Assembly (NCBI GenBank): GCA_905339405.1
Contig: CAJPGC010000001.1
Coordinates: 90,414-154,413 of the forward strand
Length of the DNA stretch: 64,000 nucleotides
Direction: 5' to 3'
Source of the DNA: an uncultured bacterium
Lineage (GTDB): Bacteria; Desulfobacterota; GWC2-55-46
The notes beneath the pieces are model-generated. The model was not told the origin of the DNA and did not search any database. It worked only from the letters and a program-made list of their open reading frames with translations. Shown here piece after piece: positions 39,963 to 49,403 of the stretch (position 1 is the stretch's first letter; each line of letters starts with the position of its first letter). Position numbers and translations under genes: made by a program.

Positions 39963-40940
39963 ATGGCCGTCCATGATCACGACCACGACCATTCGATACA
40001 TGAGGAGCCCAGCCACACGCGGGACCTCGACGCGCAGGTCAAAAAAAGGCTCCTCGTCTCCATATTCCTGACGGGGGTCATCTTCCTCGCCGAGTTCATA
40101 GGCGGCCTCTACACGAACAGCCTTGCCCTCATGAGCGACGCGGCGCACGTCTTCATGGACGTTTTCGCCCTTTCCCTCAGCTTTTTCGCCATTTACATTG
40201 CCGAGATGCCTCCCACTGAGAAAAGGACCTACGGCCTCCACAGGGTCGAGGTATTCGTCTCTTTCATAAACAGCTTCGTCCTCCTCCTCATAACCGCGTA
40301 TATCTTCTACAAGGGCGCGCTGCGCCTGCTTTCCCCCGAGCCGGTCGAAAGCGTGGGAGTGCTGGTAGTTGCGGCCCTAGGCCTTGCCGTGAACCTCCTC
40401 GTGGCCATGTGGCTCCATCACTACGCCACCAGCGATCTTAACGTCAGGAGCGCCTTCATGCACGTCGTGGGGGACGCCGCGGCCTCGGTCGGCGTCATCA
40501 TCGGCGCGCTGATAATATATTACACGGGCTGGTACCAGGCGGACCCTCTCATAAGCATGCTCATCTGCGTGATAATCGTGAACGGGGCCGTGAAGATAAT
40601 ACGCGAGTCCTCTCACATACTCCTGGAGGGAGTGCCCAGGGAGATTGACCTGGGCAGGATAAAGTCGGTCATCCTGGCCCCCGAGGGGGTCTCCAGCGTC
40701 CACAGCCTGCACGTGTGGTCGATATGCCACAACGTCTTCGCCCTTTCGGCCCACGTCGACATAATCCCGACGCAGAGGTACAGGATGGGCGAGATATTCA
40801 GTGAGATAAACGAGGTGCTCGCTCACGACTACCATATCCATTATACGACCCTCCAGGCCGAGTGCTCGGGGTGCAACCCCAGAGACACCTTCGGCAGGAT
40901 AGCCCACAAGGAAAGAGGCCACGGCGGGCATCTTCACTGA
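39963..40940 (+). CDS. Cation diffusion facilitator (CzcD-type zinc/cobalt exporter)
   Basis: A 325-residue inner-membrane exporter with six helices. The transport-site motifs are ALMSDAAHVFMDVFALS (HxxxD, helix 2) and FMHVVGDAAASVGV (HxxxD, helix 5). The N-terminus is His- and Asp-rich (VHDHDHDHSIHEE) and the C-terminus ends GHGGHLH. The cytoplasmic dimer domain has SVHSLHVWSI. It probably exports Zn2+, Co2+ or Cd2+ in exchange for H+. Position after modC suggests co-transcription, though the functional link is unclear. Confidence 0.93.
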   Translation: MAVHDHDHDHSIHEEPSHTRDLDAQVKKRLLVSIFLTGVIFLAEFIGGLYTNSLALMSDAAHVFMDVFALSLSFFAIYIAEMPPTEKRTYGLHRVEVFVSFINSFVLLLITAYIFYKGALRLLSPEPVESVGVLVVAALGLAVNLLVAMWLHHYATSDLNVRSAFMHVVGDAAASVGVIIGALIIYYTGWYQADPLISMLICVIIVNGAVKIIRESSHILLEGVPREIDLGRIKSVILAPEGVSSVHSLHVWSICHNVFALSAHVDIIPTQRYRMGEIFSEINEVLAHDYHIHYTTLQAECSGCNPRDTFGRIAHKERGHGGHLH

Positions 40941-40996
40941 GCGGCTTATGATATACTCTGTAAGTACCCGTTGAAAAAAGGACAAGGGGGTTTGCC

Positions 40997-43450
40997 ATGC
41001 CGAAAATAAATCCTTTGCCTCCGGAGGCCCTCAGCTGGAAGTGCGGCCCCGAGAGGTTCTCGTTCGCCACTACCGACGAGGTCGCCTCCCTCTCCGAGAT
41101 AATAGGCCAGGACAGGGCTCTTCGCTCCATAGAGTTCGGGCTCGGCATAACTAACCACAACTACAACATCTTCGTCCTCGGGGACACCGGCGTCGGCAAG
41201 GAGACGACCGTCAGGGACATAGTCGAGAAGAAGGCGAAAGGCGAGCCTGTGCCCGACGACTGGTGCTACGTCTTCAACTTCGACGACGCCGACACGCCGA
41301 ACGCCATAAACCTGCCGCCAGGCAGGGGCTCCGAGTTCGCCGGCGACATGGACGAGCTCATAGACTCCCTCAGGCGCGACATCCCGAAGGTCTTCGAGTC
41401 TAAGGACTACGAGAAGCACAGGGACGAGATACTTGAAGGCCAGCAGGAGAGGACGAGGTCGCTTTTCTTCAGGCTCGAGCAGAAGGCCATCGAGAAGGGG
41501 CTCATCCTCAAGAAGACCGTGAGCGGGCTGGCGGTCGTCCCGGCGAAGAACGGTAAGCCCATGAGCCAGGAAGAGTTCGAAACGCTCCCGGCGGCGAGGC
41601 GCTCCGAGGTCGAGCAGGACCTCCTCGTCATGCAGGACAAGCTCTCGGATGCCATCCGCGAGGCGAGGACAATTGAAAAAGAGACAAAGGACAGGATAAC
41701 TGCCCTGGACAGGGAGGTCGTGCAGTACGTCGTCAACCCGGCGGTCAACGAGCTGCTCGACAAGTTCAAGGAGTTCAAGGGCGTCGTCGAGTACCTCTAC
41801 AAGGTGAAGGACAACATCCTGGACAACGTCGACGACTTCAGGCCCAAGGAGGAGGCGCCACTGGCCCTCGGCGGCATAAGGCTTCAGAAGCAGGAGCCGA
41901 CGTTCGAGCGCTACAAGGTCAACATCATCATAAACAATAAAGACACCGAGGGAGCGCCCGTCATTTTCGAGCCGAACCCTACCTACTCCAACCTCTTCGG
42001 CAGGATAGAGTTCAGGGTGCAGCTCGGCGTGGCGACGACCGACTTCACGATGATAAAGTCCGGGAGCGTGCACAAGGCAAACGGCGGGTACCTCGTGGTG
42101 AACGCGATGGACATCCTCCGCAATATATTCGTCTACGACTCTTTGAAGAGGATGATAAAGAACCGGGAAGTCCGCATAGAAGACCCGTGGGAGCAGTACA
42201 GGATAATGTCCTCGACCACCCTGAAGCCTTCTCCCATACCGGTCAACATAAAGCTCGTCATAATGGGCGAGCCCTTCATTTATTACCTCCTCTATAACCT
42301 CGACACCGAGTACAGGAAGATATTCAAGGTCAAGGCCGACTTCGACACGGTCATGCCGAGGGACGACCAGAGCATCGAGAAGTACGCCCATTTCGTCGCC
42401 ACGCGGTGCAGGGAGGAGGGGCTCCTGCCCTTCGACAGGACCGGCGTCAGCAGGGTCATAGAGCTAGGGGTGAGGCTCGCTGGCGACAAGGAGAAGCTCT
42501 CCGCCAGGTTCAACGAGATATCGAACATAATAGTAGAGGCTAGCTACTGGGCGAAAGTGGAGGGCTCCAGGACAGTAAATGCGTCCCACGTGGAGCGCGC
42601 GGACGCCGAGCGGGTCTACAGGAACTCGAAGATTTCCGACAAGCTCAGGGACTACATAACAGAGGACACCATTCTCATAGCCACCGAAGGCAGGGCCATG
42701 GGGCAGGTGAACGGGCTCGCGGTGCTCGACCCGGGCGACTACGCCTTTGGCAAGCCCTCGCGCGTTACCGCAAGGGTGTACATGGGGGACGCAGGGGTCG
42801 TGAACATAGAGCGGGAAGTCAAGATGAGCGGCAGGATACACAACAAGGCTTTAATGATATTCACGAGCTTTCTGGGCGAGCGGTTCGCCAGAAAGTTCCC
42901 GCTTACGCTCTCGGCCACGATAACCTTCGAGCAGCTCTACGAGGAGATAGAAGGAGACAGCGCCACCTGTACCGAGATATACGCACTGTACTCCGCCCTT
43001 TCGGGCGCGCCCCTTGACCAGGGCTTCGCTGTCACGGGGTCGATGAACCAGGCAGGAGAGGTGCAGCCCATAGGCGGCGTCAACGAAAAGATTGAGGGCT
43101 TTTTCGACACGTGCAGGGCCAAGGGGCTGACCGGGGCCCAGGGCGTCATCATCCCGAAAAGGAACGTCAAGAACCTCATGCTCAAAAAAGAGGTGATAGA
43201 CGCCGTGAGGGAAGGCAAGTTCGCAATATACCCCATAGAGCACGTCGACGAGGGGCTCGAGATATTGACCGGCATGGAAGCCGGTTTAAGGGACGCCTCA
43301 GGCAGCTTCGCCGAGGGCACGCTCAATTACATGGTCGAAAAGAGGCTCTCCGAGCTTGCCAGGGGCTTGAAGGAATTCGGCAAACCGGCCGCCGAGAGCA
43401 AACAGCTCCCGGGCGGGAACGCCGACCAGGCCGCGAAAGGAAAGAGCTGA
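40997..43450 (+). CDS. Lon-related ATP-dependent protease (LonB/YcbZ-type AAA protease)
   Basis: An 817-residue cytosolic protease. The N-terminal AAA part has VLGDTGVGKETTV, a Walker A in which Glu stands where Ser or Thr is usual, and a long coiled-coil insertion (about 130-290). Walker B-like and sensor regions are at about 340-420 (HKANGGYLVVNAMDIL). The Lon proteolytic domain lies at about 590-770: the catalytic Ser is in EGDSATCTE and the Lys in GGVNEKIEGF. A Gln-rich short tail follows. It differs from canonical LonA by lacking the N-terminal LAN domain. It overlaps queE by one base. Confidence 0.9.
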   Translation: MPKINPLPPEALSWKCGPERFSFATTDEVASLSEIIGQDRALRSIEFGLGITNHNYNIFVLGDTGVGKETTVRDIVEKKAKGEPVPDDWCYVFNFDDADTPNAINLPPGRGSEFAGDMDELIDSLRRDIPKVFESKDYEKHRDEILEGQQERTRSLFFRLEQKAIEKGLILKKTVSGLAVVPAKNGKPMSQEEFETLPAARRSEVEQDLLVMQDKLSDAIREARTIEKETKDRITALDREVVQYVVNPAVNELLDKFKEFKGVVEYLYKVKDNILDNVDDFRPKEEAPLALGGIRLQKQEPTFERYKVNIIINNKDTEGAPVIFEPNPTYSNLFGRIEFRVQLGVATTDFTMIKSGSVHKANGGYLVVNAMDILRNIFVYDSLKRMIKNREVRIEDPWEQYRIMSSTTLKPSPIPVNIKLVIMGEPFIYYLLYNLDTEYRKIFKVKADFDTVMPRDDQSIEKYAHFVATRCREEGLLPFDRTGVSRVIELGVRLAGDKEKLSARFNEISNIIVEASYWAKVEGSRTVNASHVERADAERVYRNSKISDKLRDYITEDTILIATEGRAMGQVNGLAVLDPGDYAFGKPSRVTARVYMGDAGVVNIEREVKMSGRIHNKALMIFTSFLGERFARKFPLTLSATITFEQLYEEIEGDSATCTEIYALYSALSGAPLDQGFAVTGSMNQAGEVQPIGGVNEKIEGFFDTCRAKGLTGAQGVIIPKRNVKNLMLKKEVIDAVREGKFAIYPIEHVDEGLEILTGMEAGLRDASGSFAEGTLNYMVEKRLSELARGLKEFGKPAAESKQLPGGNADQAAKGKS

Positions 43451-44088
43451 TGATAGTCTATGAGATATTCAAGAGCATACAGGGAGAGTCGACCTACGCC
43501 GGCCTGCCGTGCGTATTCGTGAGGCTCGCCGGGTGCAACCTGAGCTGTTCCTGGTGCGACACACCCTATGCCAGGGTGCCCGACGAGGCAATCGAGATGA
43601 CGATACCGGAGGTGATAGAGGAAGTCGGCGCCTACAACTGCCCTATAGTCGAGATAACCGGAGGCGAGCCTCTAATGCAGGAAGAGGCCGCCGGGCTCGC
43701 CGCCGCCCTCCTTGAAAGGGGCTACCGCGTCCTCGTCGAGACGAACGGCTCCGTGTGCCTTTCGGCCCTCAATGAGAGGGTCGTGAAGATAGTCGACGTC
43801 AAGGGTCCCTCGAGCGGCCACGGCGGCTCGTTCCTCCTTGAGAACCTCGATCACATATCCCCTGAAGACGAGGTCAAGTTCGTCATCGGCGACAGGGGAG
43901 ACTATGACGCGGCAGTGCGGTTCATGGAGGAGTTTTTGAGGGGCAGGACCGAGAAGGTGCTCTTCGCCCCGGTGCGCCCGCAATTGAGCCCCAGGGAGCT
44001 TTCTGACTGGATATTGAGGGACGCCCTGAGGGTAAGGCTACAGCTTCAGCTCCATACCTATATCTGGCCCGGCGAGAGGGGCAGGTAG
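43450..44088 (+). CDS. queE: 7-carboxy-7-deazaguanine synthase QueE (radical SAM)
   Basis: A 212-residue radical SAM enzyme of the queuosine/7-deazaguanine pathway. The 4Fe-4S motif is CNLSCSWCDT (CxxxCxxC), preceded by IFKSIQGESTYAGLPCVFVR. ITGGEPLMQ and VETNGS follow as SAM- and substrate-binding marks, and the end LQLHTYIWPG is typical. The ATG overlaps the stop of the Lon-like gene (TGATG), so it is probably co-translated. No other que genes are adjacent. Confidence 0.94.
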   Translation: MIVYEIFKSIQGESTYAGLPCVFVRLAGCNLSCSWCDTPYARVPDEAIEMTIPEVIEEVGAYNCPIVEITGGEPLMQEEAAGLAAALLERGYRVLVETNGSVCLSALNERVVKIVDVKGPSSGHGGSFLLENLDHISPEDEVKFVIGDRGDYDAAVRFMEEFLRGRTEKVLFAPVRPQLSPRELSDWILRDALRVRLQLQLHTYIWPGERGR

Positions 44089-44162
44089 GCCTTTACTTTC
44101 AAGCCACCGGAATGTAAAATCCCCCCTGTAGGCATTTGTCCCCGGAGAAGGAAATCCTTCAG

Positions 44163-44945
44163 ATGAAACCGTATCTTTTCGCCGCCGCCGCGTTATACGC
44201 CGCCGCGTTTCTTACCGTAATAGCCCATCACGCGTCAAGCTCCAAAGCGCTTGAGAAAGTCTCCCGTTGGCTCCTCGTGCTCGGGCTTCTCGCGCACACC
44301 GGTGGGCTCATCCAGAGGATAGTGGCGACCGGTCACGCCCCGATGGCCTCGATGTACGAAACGCTGGTATTTTTCAGCTGGACCACTGTGCTGGTCTCGG
44401 CGATAGTCGTCTTCAGGTACGCTGAAAGAGAGACCGAGCTGGTCACGCTCCCGGTTTCAATACTCGCCATCGTCTTCGCCCTCCTTAACGAAAAACCGGG
44501 CGGGCCGCTGACGCTCATCCTCCGCACCCGTTGGTTCGAGACGCACGTTACCGCGTCTTTCGCGGGCTACGCCCTCTTTACCCTGGCGTTCGCTGGGGCT
44601 GTCGTCTATCTCATAAAGAAGTGGAGGGGACGCGAAGAGGGCGAGCTGAGAAAGTTCCAGGAGATAGCCGGAAAGAGCATACTCTGGGGCTTTTTCTTCT
44701 TCTCGGCGGCGATGTTCGCCGGGGCCGTGTGGGCCTATCTGGCGTGGGGCGCCTACTGGCTCTGGGAGCCGAAGGTCATCTGGTCGTTTATCGTCTGGTT
44801 CTACTTCGCGGGAGCCATGCACGCGTGGTACGTGAAAGAGTGGCGGGGGACCGGGCTTGCCATAGCCACGATAATAGGCTTCTTCGTGGTCCTTTTTACC
44901 TACCTTGGCGTTTCAATGCTTATGAAAAGCAGCCACAGCTTCTGA
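44163..44945 (+). CDS. ccsB: Cytochrome c biogenesis protein CcsB/ResC-like (CcmC-CcsA superfamily)
   Basis: A 260-residue membrane protein with about eight helices. The haem-handling WWD-type motif appears as WGAYWLWEPKVIWSF. Conserved His residues are seen in HTGGL and HAWYVKEW. It takes part in presenting haem to apocytochrome c in System II. The start at 44163 was chosen over a TTG at 44136 because the first helix begins right after it; a palindromic AAGGAAATCCTT lies just upstream. No ResB partner is adjacent in this window. A 211-bp repeat starts immediately after its stop codon. Confidence 0.88.
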   Translation: MKPYLFAAAALYAAAFLTVIAHHASSSKALEKVSRWLLVLGLLAHTGGLIQRIVATGHAPMASMYETLVFFSWTTVLVSAIVVFRYAERETELVTLPVSILAIVFALLNEKPGGPLTLILRTRWFETHVTASFAGYALFTLAFAGAVVYLIKKWRGREEGELRKFQEIAGKSILWGFFFFSAAMFAGAVWAYLAWGAYWLWEPKVIWSFIVWFYFAGAMHAWYVKEWRGTGLAIATIIGFFVVLFTYLGVSMLMKSSHSF

Positions 44946-45156
44946 CAGGTTGCTGAAAACCCATAGCGAGCGGATTCTCGCGAGCGAATAGAAATCAAGA
45001 TTTCCTCGGGTTTCGAAGCTCCAGCGACTTGTCGCTGGAGCTTCAAAAAGCCCCATCTGCTTATGTCTAATCGTCGCTCGTCACTGCGGCGTACAAAGAG
45101 TACGCCTCCATCCTCGCTCCTTGATTCCGCGCATCTGGAACTTTTAGAGCAACCTG
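44946..45156. repeat. 211-bp MITE-like element with CAGGTTGCT termini and nested hairpin
   Basis: Termini are CAGGTTGCTGAAAA (44946-44959) and TTTTAGAGCAACCTG (45142-45156). Inside are a perfect 14-bp hairpin (GAAGCTCCAGCGAC at 45015-45028 with its complement at 45031-45044) and a smaller one (GGCGTAC at 45088-45094 with GTACGCC at 45100-45106). The right two thirds resemble a dispersed element I recall from Desulfobacterota genomes; the left hairpin block looks like an insertion into it. No coding capacity. Confidence 0.78.
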
Positions 45157-45183
45157 TATGTGCGTCATGGTTTCTGATTGGCA

Positions 45184-45227
45184 GACTTTTTGGGGGAAAC
45201 TTTCTACAGAAAGTTTCCCCCAAAGTC
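45184..45227. repeat. Solo hairpin 1 of the three-hairpin repeat
   Basis: GGGGGAAACTTTC, a four-base TACA loop, then GAAAGTTTCCCCC, extended outward by GACTTT and AAAGTC arms. TTGGCAG lies directly before it, as in copy A. It lies seven bases from the stop of the minus-strand methyltransferase and could act as its terminator. Confidence 0.8.
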
Positions 45228-45234
45228 AGTGGTG

Positions 45235-45981
45235 TCACTTGCCCTTCGTCCACCACATGACAGCCGATTTTTTATGGAACTTCGCGAAGAGCTGTCCTTT
45301 TTTCCTGACGAGTCTGTCTTCCAGGAACTCTCTTAATTTACGGTCGTGCTCTTCGGTTACTATGCCGATGTACTCCTTCCAGAACTCTATCGCTTCCTCC
45401 ATGTCCGTGAAGGGCTGGTCGAAGTCGTATTCGATTATCTCGACGTTCGCGAATATGCCGAGCGAATGCAGGGCCGAGTATGTCCTGAAGTAGTCGGCGC
45501 GCTCGCCGAAGGGCTTGCCGAAGAGCAGCGGGTAGAGTTCCCTGTAGTAGAACTTGTCGCCCTGCGGGTCTGCGTTCTCTATTATGAAGACGGCTTTTCG
45601 CGCGAGAGAGTCCATGCGCTTTATGTTTTTTTCCGGCTCGCTGAGGAGAGTCGGTACGTTCGCGCACAGGACAGCGTCGTGCGCCTTGAGCTCTGCCTTG
45701 TCCCACTCGGAGACGAAGGGCTTTATGCCCTTTAGGCCTTCCTTCCTTATGTCTTCGTTGAGGATGTTGATCATGGCCCTGGAGGCGTCCAGCGCAGTGA
45801 CGGTTTTTCCTGCCCTCGCCAGAGGTATGGCCAGCGAGCCGCAACCGGCGCCCACGTCGAGGAAGCTTCTGCACCTCCCGGCCCTCGGCAGTATGACGTC
45901 CATGGCGGCTTTCGGGAAGCCCGAGTGCTCGAGCCCGCGCCTGTACCAGTCCGCTTTCAGTTTATTCCAGAACCCCTGCAT
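45235..45981 (-). CDS. Class I SAM-dependent methyltransferase
   Basis: A 248-residue protein with a Rossmann SAM-binding motif SFLDVGAGCGSLAIPLARAG at about residues 39-58, an acidic end to strand 2 (VTALDASRAM) and AVLCANVPTLL as motif IV. The C-terminal half (PQGDKFYYRELYPLLFGKPF) is not a family I can name. GGGAGGAAGC precedes the ATG. Substrate unknown. It lies 24 bases downstream of the AsmA-like gene on the same strand, so the two may be co-transcribed. Confidence 0.82.
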   Translation of the reverse strand: MQGFWNKLKADWYRRGLEHSGFPKAAMDVILPRAGRCRSFLDVGAGCGSLAIPLARAGKTVTALDASRAMINILNEDIRKEGLKGIKPFVSEWDKAELKAHDAVLCANVPTLLSEPEKNIKRMDSLARKAVFIIENADPQGDKFYYRELYPLLFGKPFGERADYFRTYSALHSLGIFANVEIIEYDFDQPFTDMEEAIEFWKEYIGIVTEEHDRKLREFLEDRLVRKKGQLFAKFHKKSAVMWWTKGK

Positions 45982-46005
45982 GCCGCTTCCTCCCGCAAAC
46001 CCCGC

Positions 46006-49000
46006 TCAATCAAACCATTTGGACGGGTTCAATAATCTCTCCAGTATGCCCAGTACGCCCTTTTCGATAGTCTTCACCGGCAGCGGCGTTATGTCGGGTT
46101 TGTTGACCGGGCCTTCTATGTCGAAGTAGAAGCTCACGGTGCTCTCTTCCTTGCCGGTTATTATCCACCCGATTATCGGAATGTTCTTTATTATCCTGTC
46201 TATCGTGACGAACGGATGGAGCGCGAGCGTCAAGTCTAAAGTGTTCTCCGGCATCTGGAGCCTGCCGACGGCCGACATGCGGAGGCTGTCGCTGTCGAAG
46301 ACCAGATCGCTCGTCGAGACGATGCCCCTGTTTATGGCGAAGGTCCCGGTTATGTCCTTGTACGGGAGGCCGGTCGTGAAGAGCTCGTCGATGGAGAGTA
46401 TGTTCACGAAGGAGAATATGTCGGTTATGAACCCGAACTTCCAGAGCCTGCCGCCGTCAATGACCAGCGAGGCGTTGCCGTCGAGCCGTTTCGCGAAAGG
46501 CCCATCGCCCTTCATGCCTGTGAGGATCACCCTGCCGCTGGCCGCGCCGTTGATGAACTTGCGGGGGCTGCTCGCGCCTGTGACGCGGTCGAACTGCAAG
46601 CCGTTGGCTTTGAGGTCAGCGATGAACTGGCGGGGCTCGGCCGCGCTCAGGAATATGGTGGCGTTCGCGGTGGCCTTGCCGCCGTCTATCTCCATGCCCG
46701 CCGGGTTTATCTCTATCGCCTCTTCATTGAGCAGCACGACGGCTGAGAGGGCCTTGAACTGGTGTTTCCAGAGGTCGCCTTCGGCGGCGGTTATCGTGCC
46801 GTTCCCGGTGAAGTGTTTTTTCTTCTTCGGCTCTTTGGCGGCCGGAGCCTCTTCTTCGACGGCCTTTTCCGCCTCCTCCGGCTTCTCTTCGCGTTTTTTC
46901 GGCAGCAGGTCCTGGGCGTGGAGCTTCGGGAAGTTGACTTCGAACCTCACCGCGCGGCCGGCCAGGTCGAGGAAATCGACCCTGCCTTCGAGTACCGTCG
47001 AGCCCGTCTCGAGGCGCTCGACGGTCAAGCTGGCCCTGTTCTGGCCGAACTCAGCCGACGCGTTGACGTTCTGGACCGGGTTTGGGAGAAAGCCGGAATC
47101 GAAGCTGCCGTCCTGTATCTTGACGTTGCCGTCATACGAGGCGCTTTCCTGGCCCTGACCCCGCAAGGTCTTGACGTTGAAGGAGAGGACCCCGGATGAT
47201 GGGAAATCGCTGTCGAGATATGGCGAGATGCCGTCGAGGTCTGTTATGCGGAGCTGCTCAGAGATAAGAGAAGCGCTGTAGGCCTGAGAGCCCAGAGACT
47301 TTGTTCCGGAGCCTTCCACGACGGAGCCGCCGAAAGAGAGCCGGGCCTTGTCGATGCGCGCCTCATTTCCCTTGAGGCCGCCTTCGGCTTCGGCCTTGAA
47401 GCTGCTCCCGGGGGCTTTGTCCAGGTACTTGTCGACGAACACGCCGGACGAGGTCGCGTCGGCCGCGGCCTTGAGACGGAAGTCCTTTTTCCTGCCATCG
47501 CCGGAAATAGAGAACGGCACAGGGGCAGTTATGTAGAGCTTCCCCGGCCCCTTGCCTGTAGCCTTGCTGAGAGTCTCGGCTGCCAGGGAACCGGCTGAGC
47601 GGAAGCTGAAGTGCGGGTCAGGCCCCCTGTAGCCGTCCACAGTGCCTGCCAGAGTTATCGAAGACGAGTCTGTCCTCGCGTTCAGTTCCCTCAGGGTCAC
47701 CCGGTCGTTGTTGAACGCCACGGAGGCGTCGAGCGAGTCGAACCCAATTGGCACGCCTTCGTAGTAAGCCGACCCGTTCCTCAGTATGGTTTCGCCCGAG
47801 TATTTGAAGGGCGTTTTGCGCTTCAGCGTGCCCGAGACGCTGGCGTTTATCGAGGCGACCCCGTCGGCGTCTAGTTTTTTTAGGCTCTCCTTGAGGCCGC
47901 CTGTAGTCCTGTCCTCCGCCAGAGAGAGTGTGTCCTTTACGTCGAGCGAGCCTTTCGCGCTGAGGTCGAACTGGCCGTCGCCGGAGAGGTCTTTTATCCT
48001 GCCTGTGAGGTCGTCGAGTATCTGCCTGCTGTATCGGCCTGTGAGGCCGGTGAAGCTCAGAGTCCTGTCCTTGTAGGAGAGCTTGCCGGAAACGTTGGTG
48101 AAGGGCGTGCTCAGGTCCTTGTACCTGAACGAGGCGCCGTCGACCGAGAGGGCCGCAGAGACCTGCGGATTTTTCAAAATCCCCGTGCCCTTTAATTCCT
48201 TGAGCTTCCCGGCGAGCCGCAGTTCATCTATGGCGGCCTTCCCGCCGAGCGGCTTTATCGAGCGGACCTTTTCCGCCACTGCCGGTGACATCTTCTTCAC
48301 TGGAAGGAGGGAGAGGAACTTTCCGGCTTCCACCGGTGTGGTCGAGGCCTTGAGGTCCATGCTCTTGGAGCCCTTCGGCCCGGCCAGCTTCAAGGAGCCC
48401 TTCGCGGAAAAGGTCCCCATGTCGAGGACGATGTCCTCGACCGTGAGGTCAAAGAGGCCCTTGGCCGTCTTGAGTGTCATGAAGGCCGAGCCTGAAGGAG
48501 AGACGAGCGGGGAGTCCCAGGTCGAAGGGTAAGAGGCCACAAGGTTTCTGTAGTCGAGCCTGGCGCTGGTGGTGAGGACTTTGTCGAGCCTGTACGACAG
48601 GTCGAGGTCTACCTTGCCCTGCACGCGCGCCTTTGAAGTCTTGATATAAGGGTTGAACGCAAGGAGGCTCAAGCCCTCCACTATGCCCTGCCCCTCTATG
48701 ACGGGGCCGTTCACGAGGCCGTACAGGGACAGCTGGGTCGAGGGCTCGAGCCTGCCGGAGGCAGTAAAAGCCGTGCCCTTTTCAGAAAAAGTGGAAGAGG
48801 CCTTTATCTCCCTTACGTCGAACGAAGCGGTCTGCATGGGGAAGCGGTCTATGAAGACGAAACGGCCGCCGTCGACCTGGAGCGAGTCTATCGAGAGTTT
48901 CCTTTCTTCGTCTTCCGGTGGCTTTGGAGGCTCCTCTTCTTTTTCGGGCGGCTTTTCTTCCTTGAGGAACTCGTTCAGGTTGAGGGAGCCGTTCCTGCCC

Positions 49001-49371
49001 CTGACGAGGAAGATGGCGGGCCTTTCGGCCTCTATCGTCTCGAAGATGGTCCTGCCTGAAAGGAGCGGCAGGAGCTTTACCCTGGCGTGGAAACTGTCGG
49101 CGGAGAAAAGCTCCGCGCCCTTGTAGCGGGCCTCTATGTGGGAGAGGGTAATCTCAGGAGAGGGGAGCGCCTTCACGACTATCCTGCCGAGCTCGACCTC
49201 GCCGTTCACGCGCTCCTCGAGGGCGGCCTCTATCCTGTCCTTGAAGCGGGAGAGGTCCAGGGGCATCGTAAGGACGAATGCGCCGGACGCGCCGGCAAGG
49301 ACCGCGAGGGAGACAATCACCCACGGCAGGATACGCCTTTTTTTACGCGTCTTGTTTGGCAAGGCATGCAC
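46006..49371 (-). CDS. AsmA/DUF748-family giant inner-membrane-anchored protein
   Basis: A 1121-residue protein. A basic N-terminus and one helix (about residues 14-34) anchor it in the inner membrane. The AsmA N-terminal domain follows (LPSPEITLSHIEARYKG), then a Pro/Glu linker (EEKPPEKEEEPPKPPEDEE) and very long repeated beta-strand segments. The C-terminal AsmA domain (NGAASGRVILTGMKGDGPF; NILSIDELFTTGLPYKDITG; IIGWIITGK) is typical. Relatives are bridge-like lipid transporters or outer-membrane biogenesis factors. AAAGGTG precedes the ATG. Codon use is like its neighbours. Confidence 0.88.
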   Translation of the reverse strand: MHALPNKTRKKRRILPWVIVSLAVLAGASGAFVLTMPLDLSRFKDRIEAALEERVNGEVELGRIVVKALPSPEITLSHIEARYKGAELFSADSFHARVKLLPLLSGRTIFETIEAERPAIFLVRGRNGSLNLNEFLKEEKPPEKEEEPPKPPEDEERKLSIDSLQVDGGRFVFIDRFPMQTASFDVREIKASSTFSEKGTAFTASGRLEPSTQLSLYGLVNGPVIEGQGIVEGLSLLAFNPYIKTSKARVQGKVDLDLSYRLDKVLTTSARLDYRNLVASYPSTWDSPLVSPSGSAFMTLKTAKGLFDLTVEDIVLDMGTFSAKGSLKLAGPKGSKSMDLKASTTPVEAGKFLSLLPVKKMSPAVAEKVRSIKPLGGKAAIDELRLAGKLKELKGTGILKNPQVSAALSVDGASFRYKDLSTPFTNVSGKLSYKDRTLSFTGLTGRYSRQILDDLTGRIKDLSGDGQFDLSAKGSLDVKDTLSLAEDRTTGGLKESLKKLDADGVASINASVSGTLKRKTPFKYSGETILRNGSAYYEGVPIGFDSLDASVAFNNDRVTLRELNARTDSSSITLAGTVDGYRGPDPHFSFRSAGSLAAETLSKATGKGPGKLYITAPVPFSISGDGRKKDFRLKAAADATSSGVFVDKYLDKAPGSSFKAEAEGGLKGNEARIDKARLSFGGSVVEGSGTKSLGSQAYSASLISEQLRITDLDGISPYLDSDFPSSGVLSFNVKTLRGQGQESASYDGNVKIQDGSFDSGFLPNPVQNVNASAEFGQNRASLTVERLETGSTVLEGRVDFLDLAGRAVRFEVNFPKLHAQDLLPKKREEKPEEAEKAVEEEAPAAKEPKKKKHFTGNGTITAAEGDLWKHQFKALSAVVLLNEEAIEINPAGMEIDGGKATANATIFLSAAEPRQFIADLKANGLQFDRVTGASSPRKFINGAASGRVILTGMKGDGPFAKRLDGNASLVIDGGRLWKFGFITDIFSFVNILSIDELFTTGLPYKDITGTFAINRGIVSTSDLVFDSDSLRMSAVGRLQMPENTLDLTLALHPFVTIDRIIKNIPIIGWIITGKEESTVSFYFDIEGPVNKPDITPLPVKTIEKGVLGILERLLNPSKWFD

Positions 49372-49403
49372 CTTTGAGCTTGGCTTTGAAGGAAGGCAGG
49401 GCC

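Noticed and set aside
40946..42391. A 481-codon open frame antisense to the Lon-like gene
   Set aside because: The plus-strand frame has strong family motifs; the antisense frame is Leu/Val/Asp-rich shadow sequence with no ribosome site or motif.
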